Origin: Rhizobium rosettiformans W3
GTDB taxonomy: Bacteria; Pseudomonadota; Alphaproteobacteria; Rhizobiales; Rhizobiaceae
Reading direction: 5' to 3'
Length of the DNA: 64,000 bases
Assembly: GCF_004912135.1 (NCBI RefSeq)
Contig: NZ_STGU01000003.1
Span: 186,001 to 250,000 of the forward strand
A program made the translations under genes and the position numbers. The notes beneath the pieces were generated by a model. The model was not told where the DNA came from. It saw only the letters and a program-made list of their open reading frames with translations, and ran no database searches. This document shows, piece after piece, positions 28,001 through 35,936 of the stretch. The number at the start of each line of letters is the position of its first letter. Position 1 is the first letter of the stretch.

Positions 28001-29268
28001 CCGGTGACAGCCGGCGAGTTGAAGGCGCCGATCTGAGCCGGCGAGAGGCCGGCGATCTGGGTCGTCGACAGGCTTGCGACCTGGGCGGCGGTCATTCCGG
28101 CGATCTGCGAGGTGCTGAGGCTCTGCAACTGCTCGACGCTCAGGGCTGCCAGTTGCTCGGAATTGAGCCCGGCCACGGCCTTTGGCGTGAGGGCCGCGAT
28201 TTGCGACGTGGTAAAGCCCGCGACGGTGGCCGTCGGCAGGGCTGCAATCTGGGTGGCGCTCAAGGCGCGGATCTGGGTCGTCGTCAAGGCGGCCAGCTGA
28301 TCGTCACTAAGGGCCGACATCTGGGTGCGGGTCAGTGCGGCAATCTGGGTGGCGGTCAGGCTGGAAACCTGAGACGGAGACAGGCCTGCCACCCGATCGG
28401 TGGTGAGGCCGGAGATGGCGCGCGGATTGAGCGCGGCGATCTGGGTGTTTGAGAAGTTGGCGACCTGCTCAACGGACAAGGCGGCCAATTGCCTCGAGGT
28501 GAGGGCTGTGAGCTGGCCTGTGGTCAGCGCGCCGATCTTTTCGTCGCCAAGTGAGGCGAGTTGCTCTGTACTCAATCCAACGATCGCTCGGGTGCTGATC
28601 GCGGTGAATTGCGAAGTCGACAAGACATCGAGCTGCTCGGAGGTCAAGGCCGCGACCTGTGTGGCGCTCATGGCAGCGATTTGCGTGTTCGACAAAGCGC
28701 CGATCTGTTCGGGCGTCAGTGCTGCAATCTGAGTGGGTGTCAGGGCCGAAATCTGATTCGGTTTCAAGGCCGCAATCTGTAGCGCCGAGAAACTGGCCAG
28801 CCGCTCCGGCGATTGGCCCCTGAGAGCTGCCGTGTTGATCGCGGCCATGTCTTCGGCAGAGAAGGTGGCGAGATCCTCAATGCTGAAGGCGCTGAGCTGG
28901 CTCGCTGTCAGTCGTGCGATCTGTGCCGGGGTCAGGGCCTCCGACTGTTCGCTGCTCAGGCCGCCAAGCTGGGTGGCAGACATTGCTGCTACCTGGGTCG
29001 AGACGAGGCTCGAGACATCGTCCGGCGAGAGCGCGGTGATCTGGTCGAGGGTCAAGCCGGTGATCGAGCGGGGCGCGATCGCCTTCAGCTGCGTGGTCGA
29101 GAGGCCAGCAACTGCTTCCGTCTGCAGAGCGGAGATCTGGGACGACGTCAGCGCGCTCACCTGCGCGCTCGAGAGGTAGCTTACCTCCTCCTCCGACCAG
29201 GAGCTCACCGTCGAATTGGGGAGCGCCCGGATCTGGGCGGGGCTCAGCAGGGAAATGGACGACGTCAT
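25021..29268 (-). CDS. Giant octapeptide-repeat protein of unknown function
   Basis: I do not recognise this 1415-residue protein. Except for MTSS at the start and QAV at the end it consists of 176 consecutive octads with no insertion or deletion, pattern [IVL]-[AGS]-[AG]-[LMF]-[ST]-x-x-Q. The LT-x-x-Q-I unit looks like a helix start (hydrophobic staple plus capping box), with Pro common after the Ser/Thr, so each octad may be one short turn of a solenoid. There is no Cys, few charges, no signal peptide, no membrane segment and no RTX motif. A 17-octad super-repeat is laid over the octads. The ATG at 29268 has a GAGG site 9 bases away. Neighbours (phnF, a cation ATPase) give no hint. Cys-free low-charge repeats are common in exported proteins, but export is not shown. 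Confidence 0.93.
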   Translation of the reverse strand: MTSSISLLSPAQIRALPNSTVSSWSEEEVSYLSSAQVSALTSSQISALQTEAVAGLSTTQLKAIAPRSITGLTLDQITALSPDDVSSLVSTQVAAMSATQLGGLSSEQSEALTPAQIARLTASQLSAFSIEDLATFSAEDMAAINTAALRGQSPERLASFSALQIAALKPNQISALTPTQIAALTPEQIGALSNTQIAAMSATQVAALTSEQLDVLSTSQFTAISTRAIVGLSTEQLASLGDEKIGALTTGQLTALTSRQLAALSVEQVANFSNTQIAALNPRAISGLTTDRVAGLSPSQVSSLTATQIAALTRTQMSALSDDQLAALTTTQIRALSATQIAALPTATVAGFTTSQIAALTPKAVAGLNSEQLAALSVEQLQSLSTSQIAGMTAAQVASLSTTQIAGLSPAQIGAFNSPAVTGFTPTQIASLSLSQIGAMSSTQIAALKAAQVAALTPDQIAGFTATQIRGLTGNQIVAMSVEAIASFSGDQIAALSVRAIAGLTADQIGAMSLDQLDGLSTTQIGALSAAQIAALPSDLIDGMSPTKIAAISAKAITGLTAERMASLGPEQIAALTTTQIRALKAEQISGLTAFQTEAMSNGQIGALSAAQISALSVDAVKAWSPTQIAALSPASITGLTTDQIAALDDSQIEGLTAAQIARMTGPQIGALSEAQLAAFLPAEIAAISTSAISSISADKIDGLSLEQIAKLTTAQIAAMKSEQVVAFTPTQLASLTASQLQSVTAAQIASLSPTNIASLSREQIAGLSARTIAALSTDQIAAMSADQIDAMTATQISGLTAAQLGAMRKSDILAFLPAEIAAISTSAFASLDAETIAALNLDQVAALTPAQLGAMSADQVAALTPTQVDVLSAKQIAGFGATQSAALTTAALGAMSPEQVAALSTSAIAALSTTQIAALSTNQIEALTSAQMGALTATQVAALTPTQLSNLSTAKLAAIGAAGIAGMTNQQIAALGADQIAALTTSQIAALTPAQVGALTPQQVTLFTTTQIGALSASQVAALSNDSLATLTSEKIAALNVKAIPGLTTSQIASMSTTQIDSLSQTQIAALTATQIGALSSAQLGTLSNAELAAIAPTAISGLSAANIAGLSQEQIGVLTAAQVGALTFDQLNALRPDQLGVMTATQIGALTATQIASLSAGTISALSATQIAAISTKAIPGLSSAQIATLTASQLDAMTSAQFGALSATQLAAFSPTALETLTAADIAALSPSAIGGLTPAVFATLQPEQIAALTTGQIAGLSYHQLRAMTQDQIGALTTAQVGAMNAIQLATLGTDKLAWMSTSQIAAMDPKAIGGLTVAQVSSMTADQAEALTPTQVAGLNSAQLTALGATNFRTFSTEDIAAISQQALPGLTVSQISNMTPAQLQAISATQSNNLSPEQIAAILAAYQAV
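25033..29256 (-). repeat. 24-bp tandem repeat (176 units) nested in a 408-bp super-repeat
   Basis: Each 24-bp unit codes one octad, in frame across 4.2 kb. Octads are numbered from residue 5. About 120 end in Gln. Those that do not fall mostly in fixed phases: octads 18, 35, 52, 69, 86, 103, 120, 137, 154, 171 and 28, 45, 62, 79, 96, 113, 130, 147, 164, nearly all ending in Ala. So the breaks alternate at 10 and 7 octads, a 17-octad (136-residue, 408-bp) period in about ten copies. Copies near 85-87 and 102-104 share FLPAE-IAAISTSA. Confidence 0.9.
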
Positions 29269-29519
29269 GTCTATCGGCCTCTTGTTTTCAAACGAATGCG
29301 CTCAAAAGTGTTTCACCGGTTGGCATCCGTCCGATCGAGGCTATTCGTCTCAACCTTTTCAGTGGCTTCCGGCACAAGGTCTTGCCCGGCAGTTGGACAC
29401 TCCACCCAGCATGGATGCGCTTCTAGCGGTCAAGGCTTGCCTGAGCCTGTGCTTTCACATCCCCCGGTTGGTTGCCGGCCGGAGCCGCCAGAGCCGTTCT
29501 CCCGGTGCCATAGCCAGAA

Positions 29520-29533
29520 TTGTCTTAGATCAA
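29520..29533 (+). promoter_or_regulatory. Possible FixK/FNR box upstream of the P-type ATPase
   Basis: TTGTC-TTAG-ATCAA against the consensus TTGAT-N4-ATCAA: 8 of 10 fixed bases and the key TTG/CAA ends match. It lies 115 bases before the ATPase start. Related rhizobial cation ATPases are known in the oxygen-limited regulon. Confidence 0.4.
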
Positions 29534-29570
29534 GGCGAGGGGTCGATCGGACCGCCATGCTTGCCTCGTT

Positions 29571-29589
29571 TTGCAGCCCAGGGCTGCAA
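29571..29589. promoter_or_regulatory. 9-base perfect dyad before the P-type ATPase
   Basis: TTGCAGCCC, one base, GGGCTGCAA. There is no T-run on either strand, so it is not a terminator. It may be an operator or a leader hairpin, 60 bases before the start codon. Confidence 0.35.
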
Positions 29590-29648
29590 GCGATCGAGCG
29601 AGAGCTTTCGCGTTTCAGGTGATTCGGATCCGGTTGGAGCGGAGATTC

Positions 29649-32354
29649 ATGACAGACAGCCACGAAATGCCGATGCTTCATGCTCTTCCTTCCGAGGGCG
29701 CACTCGAGGTGACGGCTTCCCGATTATCGGGGCTCAGAAGCGACGAGGCGGAGGAAAGGCTTCACATCCATGGCTTCAACCGGCTCCCGATGGTCGCGCC
29801 GCGGGGGTGGCTCATCCGTTTCCTCTCGCAGTTTCACAATATGCTCATCTACGTGCTGATCGCATCGGCCGCGGTGACCGCGTTCATGCAGCACTGGATC
29901 GACAGCGGCGTCATCGTTGCCGTCATCCTCGGCAATGCCATCGTCGGTTTTCTGCAGGAGGGGCGTGCGGAAGCCGCGATGGACGCGATCAAGGACATGC
30001 TCGCGCCGCATGCCGCGGTGCTGCGCGACGGTCGAAGAACCTCCGTCGATGCCAGCGAGCTCGTGCCGGGTGATATTGTCTTGGTCGAAGCCGGGGACCG
30101 CGTGCCGGCGGATCTGCGGCTGATCGAGGCGCGGAGCCTGAGGGTCGAGGAAGCGGCCCTCACCGGCGAATCGGTGCCGGTGGACAAGGCAAGCGACCCT
30201 GTGGCCAGCAACGCTGCACTCGGTGACCGCAGTTCCATGCTGTTCAGCGGCACGCTCGTTGCGGCTGGCACCGGACGCGGCGTGGTGGTGGCAACCGGTA
30301 TGGCGACCGAAATCGGCAAGATCAGCGGCATGCTGCAGAAGGTGGAGACCCTGTCGACCCCGCTGGTGAGGCAGATGGATGTCTTCGCCCGCTGGCTGAC
30401 GCTTTTCATTCTGATCGTTGCCGCTCTTCTTCTCGCCTATGGCCTGGTCGTCGGCCATCTCGCTTTTCCCGAACTGTTCATGACGATTGTCGGGCTCTCG
30501 GTCGCTGCCATCCCCGAGGGCCTGCCGGCCGTGATGACGATAACCCTGGCTGTCGGGGTGCAGGCCATGGCGCGACGCAACGCGATCGTCCGGCGACTGC
30601 CGGCAATCGAAACCCTTGGCTCCGTTTCGGTGATCTGCACGGACAAGACGGGCACGTTGACGCGCAATGAAATGGTGGTGGCAAGCCTGGTTGCCGCCGG
30701 TCATGTCTACGCCGTCGATGGTGAAGGCTACGCGCCGGAGGGCGCCGTGCGCTGGAAGGACGCGGATGCCGATCCGCGCGATCACGCCGTGCTCACTGCC
30801 TTTGCGCGCGCAGCCGGCCTTTGCAACGATGCGGTGCTGCATTCGGCCAATGGTGCCTGGCGGGTCGAGGGTGATCCCATGGAGGGCGCCTTGATGGCGC
30901 TTGCCGGGAAGATCACTGGCGGGGGTGCCGATCCCTTCACGGAAGGCTGGAGACGCGTTGACGTCATTCCCTTTGATGCAGCCCATCGCTACATGGCCGT
31001 CCTCCATGTCGACGACAAGGGCAAGTGCCACGTGCATGTCAAAGGCGCGCCGGAGGCGATCCTCGCGCTGTGCGCGGGTCAGCGCATGCCGGATGGTTCG
31101 ACAGGTCCTCTCGATGTTGCCTATTGGGAGCATATGGTGGACATGCTTGCCGCCGAGGGGCAGCGTGTACTTGCCGTCGCCATCGGCGAATGGCGGCCGG
31201 AAATGCGTCATCTGACGCAAGAGGCGCTTGTCGGTTCGCTGACCCTGATCGGTCTTGTCGGCCTCATGGATCCACCGCGGCCGGAAGCGATCGCTGCCGT
31301 TGCGGAGTGCCACCGGGCCGGGATCCGGGTCAAGATGATCACCGGCGATCATGCCGCGACGGCGAGGGCGATTGCCGCAATGATCGGCCTGCAGCGCTGC
31401 GATCGCGTGCTGACCGGCGCAGACATCGACCGGATGGACGATGCGTCGCTTGCTCTGGCGGCCATCGAGACCGACATCTTTGCCCGCACCTCGCCGGCGC
31501 ACAAGTTGCGGCTCGTCACGGCTTTGCAGTCACAGGGCCTGACGGTTGCCATGACCGGAGACGGCGTGAACGACGCACCCGCGCTGAAGCGTGCCGATGC
31601 CGGGATCGCCATGGGGATCAAGGGCAGCGAGGCGGCCAAGGAAGCGGCCGAGCTCGTGCTTGCGGATGACAATTTCGCTTCGATCGCGGCTGCGGTGCGC
31701 GAGGGGCGCACCGTCTACGACAACATCAAGAAGGTGATCAGCTGGACATTGCCGACGAATGCAGGAGAGGCGGCAACGATCATCATCGCGCTTTTTGCGG
31801 GGCTCGCTCTGCCGGTAACAGCCGTCCAGATCCTCTGGATCAATCTGGTCACCGCGGTGACCCTTGGCCTGGCGCTGGCGTTCGAGCCCTCCGAGGACGG
31901 GACAATGCAGCGTCCGCCGCGCCGACGCGACGAGCCGCTGCTGACGGCGGACCTGCTCTGGCATATCTTCCTCGTATCCATGCTCTTTGCGGCCCTCGTC
32001 TTCGGGATCTTCTTCTACGCCCTGGACAAGGGCCATTCGGCGGAACTTGCCCGGACCATGGCGATGAACACACTCGTGGTCATGGAAATCTTCCACGTCT
32101 TCTTCATTCGCAACATTTACGGGACGTCGCTGACCTGGCGCGCGGTGCGCGGAACGAAGGTCGTCTGGGCCTGCGTCATTTCGGTGACGGTGGCGCAGTT
32201 TGCCATCACCTATCTGCCATTCATGCAGCGGCTCTTCGGCACCGAAAGCGTGCCGCTCATGGATGGTCTGGTGATCGTGGGATTGGGTTGGGTCTTCTTC
32301 GCGCTGGTGGAGATCGAAAAGCAGATGCGCCTTGCCCTGCGCAAGCGGGCTTGA
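29649..32354 (+). CDS. P2-type cation-translocating ATPase
   Basis: A 901-residue membrane pump. Order: N-terminal cation-ATPase domain (about 1-70), two membrane segments, actuator domain with TGES, M4 motif AIPEGLPA, phosphorylation site DKTGTLT (Asp332), nucleotide domain, hinge MTGDGVNDAPAL, then six C-terminal segments. PEGLP is SERCA-type. In M5 NAGEA keeps the Asn and Glu of calcium site residues, but in M6 NLVTAVT has Ala where SERCA has Asp, so the ion is not certain; calcium, magnesium or another cation is possible. The upstream-extended frame from 29571 is not needed: ATG 29649 has a GGAG site. A possible FixK/FNR box suggests low-oxygen control. Confidence 0.93.
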   Translation: MTDSHEMPMLHALPSEGALEVTASRLSGLRSDEAEERLHIHGFNRLPMVAPRGWLIRFLSQFHNMLIYVLIASAAVTAFMQHWIDSGVIVAVILGNAIVGFLQEGRAEAAMDAIKDMLAPHAAVLRDGRRTSVDASELVPGDIVLVEAGDRVPADLRLIEARSLRVEEAALTGESVPVDKASDPVASNAALGDRSSMLFSGTLVAAGTGRGVVVATGMATEIGKISGMLQKVETLSTPLVRQMDVFARWLTLFILIVAALLLAYGLVVGHLAFPELFMTIVGLSVAAIPEGLPAVMTITLAVGVQAMARRNAIVRRLPAIETLGSVSVICTDKTGTLTRNEMVVASLVAAGHVYAVDGEGYAPEGAVRWKDADADPRDHAVLTAFARAAGLCNDAVLHSANGAWRVEGDPMEGALMALAGKITGGGADPFTEGWRRVDVIPFDAAHRYMAVLHVDDKGKCHVHVKGAPEAILALCAGQRMPDGSTGPLDVAYWEHMVDMLAAEGQRVLAVAIGEWRPEMRHLTQEALVGSLTLIGLVGLMDPPRPEAIAAVAECHRAGIRVKMITGDHAATARAIAAMIGLQRCDRVLTGADIDRMDDASLALAAIETDIFARTSPAHKLRLVTALQSQGLTVAMTGDGVNDAPALKRADAGIAMGIKGSEAAKEAAELVLADDNFASIAAAVREGRTVYDNIKKVISWTLPTNAGEAATIIIALFAGLALPVTAVQILWINLVTAVTLGLALAFEPSEDGTMQRPPRRRDEPLLTADLLWHIFLVSMLFAALVFGIFFYALDKGHSAELARTMAMNTLVVMEIFHVFFIRNIYGTSLTWRAVRGTKVVWACVISVTVAQFAITYLPFMQRLFGTESVPLMDGLVIVGLGWVFFALVEIEKQMRLALRKRA

Positions 32355-32368
32355 GCGTTTCCCGCAGA

Positions 32369-33058
32369 TCAGGTTGTGGCCCGTTTCGGGGGTGAGGCTT
32401 CCTCGCGCAGGAAATGCCGGCCGAGATGGCCGACGCCGTCCTGAATGTCGGCTTCGATGGCTCTGGCAAGTGCTGCGGTGTCGCTGTTGCGGATCGCCTC
32501 CATCGCCTCGGCGTGGCGGTCTATGCGGTAGCTGTCCTCAAGCTTGGCGGTGGCAAGGCGCATGAAGGGACCGAGGCGCAGCCAGACGGATTCCATCAGA
32601 TCGAGCAGCACGCCGCTCGCCCCCGGTTCGTAGAGGGTGCGATGGAAGAGGAAATTGAGCTCCGTCGAGCGCAACAGATCGTTTGCGGCATAGGCCTCGT
32701 CTATCTCGGTGTCGATCGCCTGGAGCCGCGCGAGGCGTTTGGCGTCGATGTGCGGCAGGGCGCGGATCGCTGCGAGCGTTTCAAGCGCCGTGCGCGCGGC
32801 GATGATCTCCTCGAATTTCGAGAGCGTCATTTCCGGTACGCGGACGCGGCGATTGTCGAGATATTCGAGCGCTCCATCGGCCACCAGCCGATGCAGGGCC
32901 TCGCGAACCGGCATGGCGCTCACGCCCAGATCGTCGGCGACCCCATTGATGGTGATGGGCAGACCGGGGGCGACGGCGCCTGACATGACACGGGCGCGCA
33001 ACGTCCGATAGACACGCTGCTTCAGCGATTCTTCAGCCCTGCGTTCCTCGATCGCCAT
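32369..33058 (-). CDS. GntR-family regulator with FCD domain
   Basis: A 229-residue regulator. The N-terminal winged helix (VYRTLRARVMSGAVAPGLPITINGVADDLG split by the usual turn, then AMPVREALHRLVADGAL) is followed by an all-helical FCD ligand domain from about 85, with the ELNFLFHRTLYEPGAS metal-site His. It lies convergent to the ATPase (14-base gap) and divergent from a glutamine amidotransferase gene, its likely target. The frame opens at TTG 33145 without a ribosome site; ATG 33058 is the better start. Confidence 0.9.
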   Translation of the reverse strand: MAIEERRAEESLKQRVYRTLRARVMSGAVAPGLPITINGVADDLGVSAMPVREALHRLVADGALEYLDNRRVRVPEMTLSKFEEIIAARTALETLAAIRALPHIDAKRLARLQAIDTEIDEAYAANDLLRSTELNFLFHRTLYEPGASGVLLDLMESVWLRLGPFMRLATAKLEDSYRIDRHAEAMEAIRNSDTAALARAIEADIQDGVGHLGRHFLREEASPPKRATT

Positions 33059-33136
33059 GGTTCGACCGGATTCCTTGTCCTGACGGATGCCGCCCAAGCG
33101 CTGAATCTCGCGCTTCGGGCGTTCACCCTCTTGAAA

Positions 33137-33146
33137 TTTGATCAAA
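33137..33146. promoter_or_regulatory. TTTGATCAAA palindrome between GntR and amidotransferase genes
   Basis: A perfect 10-base palindrome about 71 bases before the amidotransferase start and 79 before the GntR start. Its place suggests an operator for the divergent GntR protein; nothing else supports this. Confidence 0.4.
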
Positions 33147-33216
33147 CTAACATTTGGTATAGTCAGACGGAGTGCAAGGGCCCAATCCGCCTTTTGCTGT
33201 TTAGCAGGAAGCTCAC

Positions 33217-33903
33217 ATGACCACCAAGACCATCGGCATTCTCGTCACGGGTCACTCGCCCGCCGAACTCACGGATGAGTACGGCAATTATGCCGACATG
33301 TTTGCCGCGCTGCTCGGCAAATTCGACTTCACGTTCAAGCGCTTCTTCGTGGTGGATGGCGAGTTCCCGGAAAGCCCGAACGAGGCCGATGGCTGGCTGC
33401 TGACGGGCTCGAAGTTCGGGGTCTACGAGGACCATGAATGGATCCGCAAGCTCGAGGATTTCATCCGCCAGGTGCATGCAGCCAAGGTGCCGATGGTCGG
33501 CATCTGCTTCGGGCATCAGGTGATGGCCAAGGCGCTCGGCGGTCATGTCGAGAAGTTCAAGGGCGGCTGGTCTGCCGGTCCCGTCACCTACAAGCGCTCC
33601 GATACGGGCGAAGAACAGGTGCTGCTTGCCTGGCATCAGGATCAGGTGATCAAGGTGCCCGAGGGAGCTGAAGTCGTGGGCAAGACCGATGCCTGCGAGA
33701 ATGCCGTCATCCGCTATGGTGACTGGGGGCTTTCCTACCAGCCGCATCCGGAGTTTTCGCCGCGTTTCTTCGAAGGGCTGGCCGAAGCGCGCAAGGCTGC
33801 CATTCCGGAACCGCTTTTCGAGCAGGTGAAGAAGGTCGAGGTGCCAATCGCGACCGACAAGATCGCTCAGGAGATCGGCGAGTTTTTCACGCGCGACCGC
33901 TGA
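33217..33903 (+). CDS. Class I glutamine amidotransferase-like protein
   Basis: A 228-residue stand-alone GATase domain. The nucleophile Cys97 lies in GICFGHQ and the His in SYQPHPEFSP; a catalytic Glu follows in the same motif. No synthetase domain or partner gene is next to it. Proteins of this shape include gamma-glutamyl-amine hydrolases (PuuD is a different subgroup) and GMP-synthase-like amidotransferases of unknown substrate. A FCD-type GntR regulator is divergent, so it probably belongs to a small inducible nitrogen-use function. Confidence 0.85.
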   Translation: MTTKTIGILVTGHSPAELTDEYGNYADMFAALLGKFDFTFKRFFVVDGEFPESPNEADGWLLTGSKFGVYEDHEWIRKLEDFIRQVHAAKVPMVGICFGHQVMAKALGGHVEKFKGGWSAGPVTYKRSDTGEEQVLLAWHQDQVIKVPEGAEVVGKTDACENAVIRYGDWGLSYQPHPEFSPRFFEGLAEARKAAIPEPLFEQVKKVEVPIATDKIAQEIGEFFTRDR

Positions 33904-33909
33904 AGCCGG

Positions 33910-34821
33910 TCAGGACGTGGGGCCTGCGTCCCAGCTTTCCTTGATGAAGGCCTCAAAGAAATCCGAAAAGGTTGCCACCCTCAGCGGCAGCTGTTCGTAG
34001 GGCGGGTAGTAGAGCGTCAGCCAGATTTCCGGCGTTGACCATCCCGGCAGGACTTCGACCAGCGCCCCTTTCTGCAGCTCCTCCTGCACGATGAAGCGGG
34101 GAAGCAGCGCAATGCCCTCCCCCTCGACGGCCAGTTTGCAGAGGAAATCCCCGTTGTTGATGGCGAAGCGTCCCCGCGCTTCCACGGTCCTCGTCTGCCC
34201 CGATCGTGTCAGTTCCCATGTCTCGGTCTTCGACTGGTCATGATAGCTCAGGCATTCCAGCGTCGTCAGATCCTCCGGCACCTTCGGCGTGCCTTGGCGC
34301 GTCAGGAAGGACGGCGCGGCGACGAGAAGGCGGGGCACGGGGCGGATCTTGCGCCAGATGGTCGACTTGTCGGTCGGAGGTCCGGAAATGCGGATCGCGA
34401 GGTCATAGTTTTCCTGGACGATATCGACGAAGCGATCGGAGAGTTCGATCGCCACGCTGGTGCGCGGGTGGATGATTGCAAATTGCGACAGGACGGTCGG
34501 CAGGACTTTCATGCCGAGCGACATCGGCGCCGAGACACGCAGCGAGCCGGCGGTGACCTTCTGCAGATCGCGGGTTTCTTCCGTCGCGCGGGCGAGGCCT
34601 TCCGCCAATGGCGCGACGCGGGCTGCATAGGCCGCACCCGCTGAGGTGAGCGACACCTTGCGAGTGGTGCGCAACAGCAGCTGGACGCCGAGCTGTTCCT
34701 CCAGGCCCGAGACCGTACGGGTCACCGACGCCGGGGTCATGCCGAGCAAGCGGGCGGCGGCGCTGAAGCTGCTTTGATCTGCAACTGTCAGGAAGGTTCT
34801 GATCGCTTCGAGTTCGCCCAT
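33910..34821 (-). CDS. LysR-family transcriptional regulator
   Basis: A 303-residue LTTR. Helix-turn-helix at about 18-40 (SFSAAARLLGMTPASVTRTVSGLEEQ shortened to its core), then an effector-binding domain 90-295 of the CrgA/DmlR-like subgroup. It is divergent from the dioxygenase-like gene with 123 bases between them that hold an ATTATT-N11-AATAAT dyad, so it probably controls both itself and the dioxygenase-hydrolase pair, perhaps in response to quinones or similar compounds. Confidence 0.92.
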   Translation of the reverse strand: MGELEAIRTFLTVADQSSFSAAARLLGMTPASVTRTVSGLEEQLGVQLLLRTTRKVSLTSAGAAYAARVAPLAEGLARATEETRDLQKVTAGSLRVSAPMSLGMKVLPTVLSQFAIIHPRTSVAIELSDRFVDIVQENYDLAIRISGPPTDKSTIWRKIRPVPRLLVAAPSFLTRQGTPKVPEDLTTLECLSYHDQSKTETWELTRSGQTRTVEARGRFAINNGDFLCKLAVEGEGIALLPRFIVQEELQKGALVEVLPGWSTPEIWLTLYYPPYEQLPLRVATFSDFFEAFIKESWDAGPTS

Positions 34822-34824
34822 CAG

Positions 34825-34847
34825 ATTATTGCCTCCAGTGAAATAAT
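34825..34847. promoter_or_regulatory. LysR-type operator (ATTATT-N11-AATAAT)
   Basis: A perfect 6-base dyad with an 11-base spacer, which is the T-N11-A layout bound by LysR proteins. It begins 4 bases upstream of the LysR start, so binding would affect the regulator's own start as well as the divergent promoter. Confidence 0.7.
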
Positions 34848-34944
34848 ATCCGCAACATTACAACGGTTCACAACGGAAAAGCCATGGCCCATATTCCGTT
34901 CAACAGAACAAGACCGGCGCGAGTGCCGGGAAAGGATCAGAGCC

Positions 34945-35877
34945 ATGCTTACCGAGATCAAAGGCCTGCATCACGTTACCTCGATGGCCGCGGATGCCCA
35001 GGAAAACAATGACTTCTTCACGAAGACGCTCGGCCTGCGCCGCGTCAAGAAGACCGTCAATTTCGACGCTCCCGATGTCTACCACCTCTACTACGGCGAC
35101 GAAGTCGGCAATGCCGGATCGGTCATGACCTATTTCCCCTTTGCCAATATGGGCAAGGGTGGCCGCGGCGCCGGCGAGGTTTCGGAAACCGTGTTCTCCG
35201 TGCCGAAGGGCACGCTCGGTTTCTGGCAGGAGCGCCTGTCGAAGGAAGGTGTGAAGGAGCTCGGCTCCTATTCGCTCTTCGGTGAAGACCGCCTGCGTTT
35301 TGCGGGTCCCGATGGTGACGGCTTTGCCCTTGCCGAAGTCGACGGCGACAGCCGCGTGCCGTTTGCCGGTGGTCCGGTCGGTGTTTCCGAAGGCATTCAT
35401 GGCTTCCGGGGCGTGACCATGCGGCTGCGCGACGAAGGGGCCACGGGTGAACTCCTGAAGTTCATGGGCTACCAGCCGGTCGACAAGCAGGGCGAGTTCG
35501 TGCGCTACGCAGTCCCCGGCGGCAATGGCGCGGACTATATCGATCTGGAAGTCTTGCCCGGCGCATCGCGCGCCATGCAGGGTGCAGGGTCGGTCCACCA
35601 CGTGGCCTTTGCCGTTGAAGACCGGGCGGCCCAGCTCGACGTGCGCAAGGCGCTGCTCGATACGGGTTACCAGGTGACGCCGGTCATCGACCGTGACTAC
35701 TTCTGGGCGATCTATTTCCGCACGCCAGGCGGCGTGCTGTTTGAGATCGCGACGAACGAGCCGGGCTTTAACCGCGACGAAGACACCGCACATCTCGGCG
35801 AGGCGCTGAAGCTGCCGACTCGCTACCAGCAGTATCGCTCGCAGATCGAAGCCCATCTGCCGCCGATCAAGGACTAA
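34945..35877 (+). CDS. VOC-family ring-cleaving dioxygenase-like protein (MhqO type)
   Basis: A 310-residue protein of two vicinal-oxygen-chelate modules. First-module metal His in IKGLHHVT (residues 9-10), second-module His in SVHHVAFAVED, Glu in LFEIATNEPGF. This pattern is that of the MhqO/glyoxalase-like ring-cleavage dioxygenases that act on hydroquinones. The start ATG 34945 (MLTEIKGLHH) has an AAAGGA site; the frame from 34774 is upstream junk. The hydrolase gene follows by 59 bases, as in mhqO-mhqD pairs of other bacteria. Confidence 0.85.
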   Translation: MLTEIKGLHHVTSMAADAQENNDFFTKTLGLRRVKKTVNFDAPDVYHLYYGDEVGNAGSVMTYFPFANMGKGGRGAGEVSETVFSVPKGTLGFWQERLSKEGVKELGSYSLFGEDRLRFAGPDGDGFALAEVDGDSRVPFAGGPVGVSEGIHGFRGVTMRLRDEGATGELLKFMGYQPVDKQGEFVRYAVPGGNGADYIDLEVLPGASRAMQGAGSVHHVAFAVEDRAAQLDVRKALLDTGYQVTPVIDRDYFWAIYFRTPGGVLFEIATNEPGFNRDEDTAHLGEALKLPTRYQQYRSQIEAHLPPIKD

Positions 35878-35936
35878 TCCCGTACCAGTGGTCCGGCGCC
35901 CTCTCAATGGGCGTCGGCTGCTTTGGAGATCCCAAC

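Larger units (their letters stand above)
29269..29648. other. 380-base intergenic region between divergent genes
   Basis: No credible gene is seen. It holds the ribosome site and promoter side of the octad-repeat gene, a FixK/FNR-like site at 29520-29533 and a 9-base dyad at 29571-29589 on the ATPase side. I saw no convincing sigma-70 promoter by eye. Confidence 0.6.

Noticed and set aside
26260-28452. Very long plus-strand open frames (up to 730 codons) opposite the octad-repeat gene
   Set aside because: They are forced by the 24-bp repeat on the other strand, show only mirrored repeats rich in Arg/Gly, and have no ribosome sites.
25033-29256. CRISPR array, because of evenly spaced short repeats
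   Set aside because: The 24-bp units touch each other without spacers, vary in sequence and keep one open frame; no cas gene is near.
25021-29268. TALE-like or RTX toxin protein
   Set aside because: LTPEQIAAL-like units resemble the first helix of TALE repeats, but the period is 8, not about 34 residues. No GGxGxD calcium repeats or type I secretion signal are seen.
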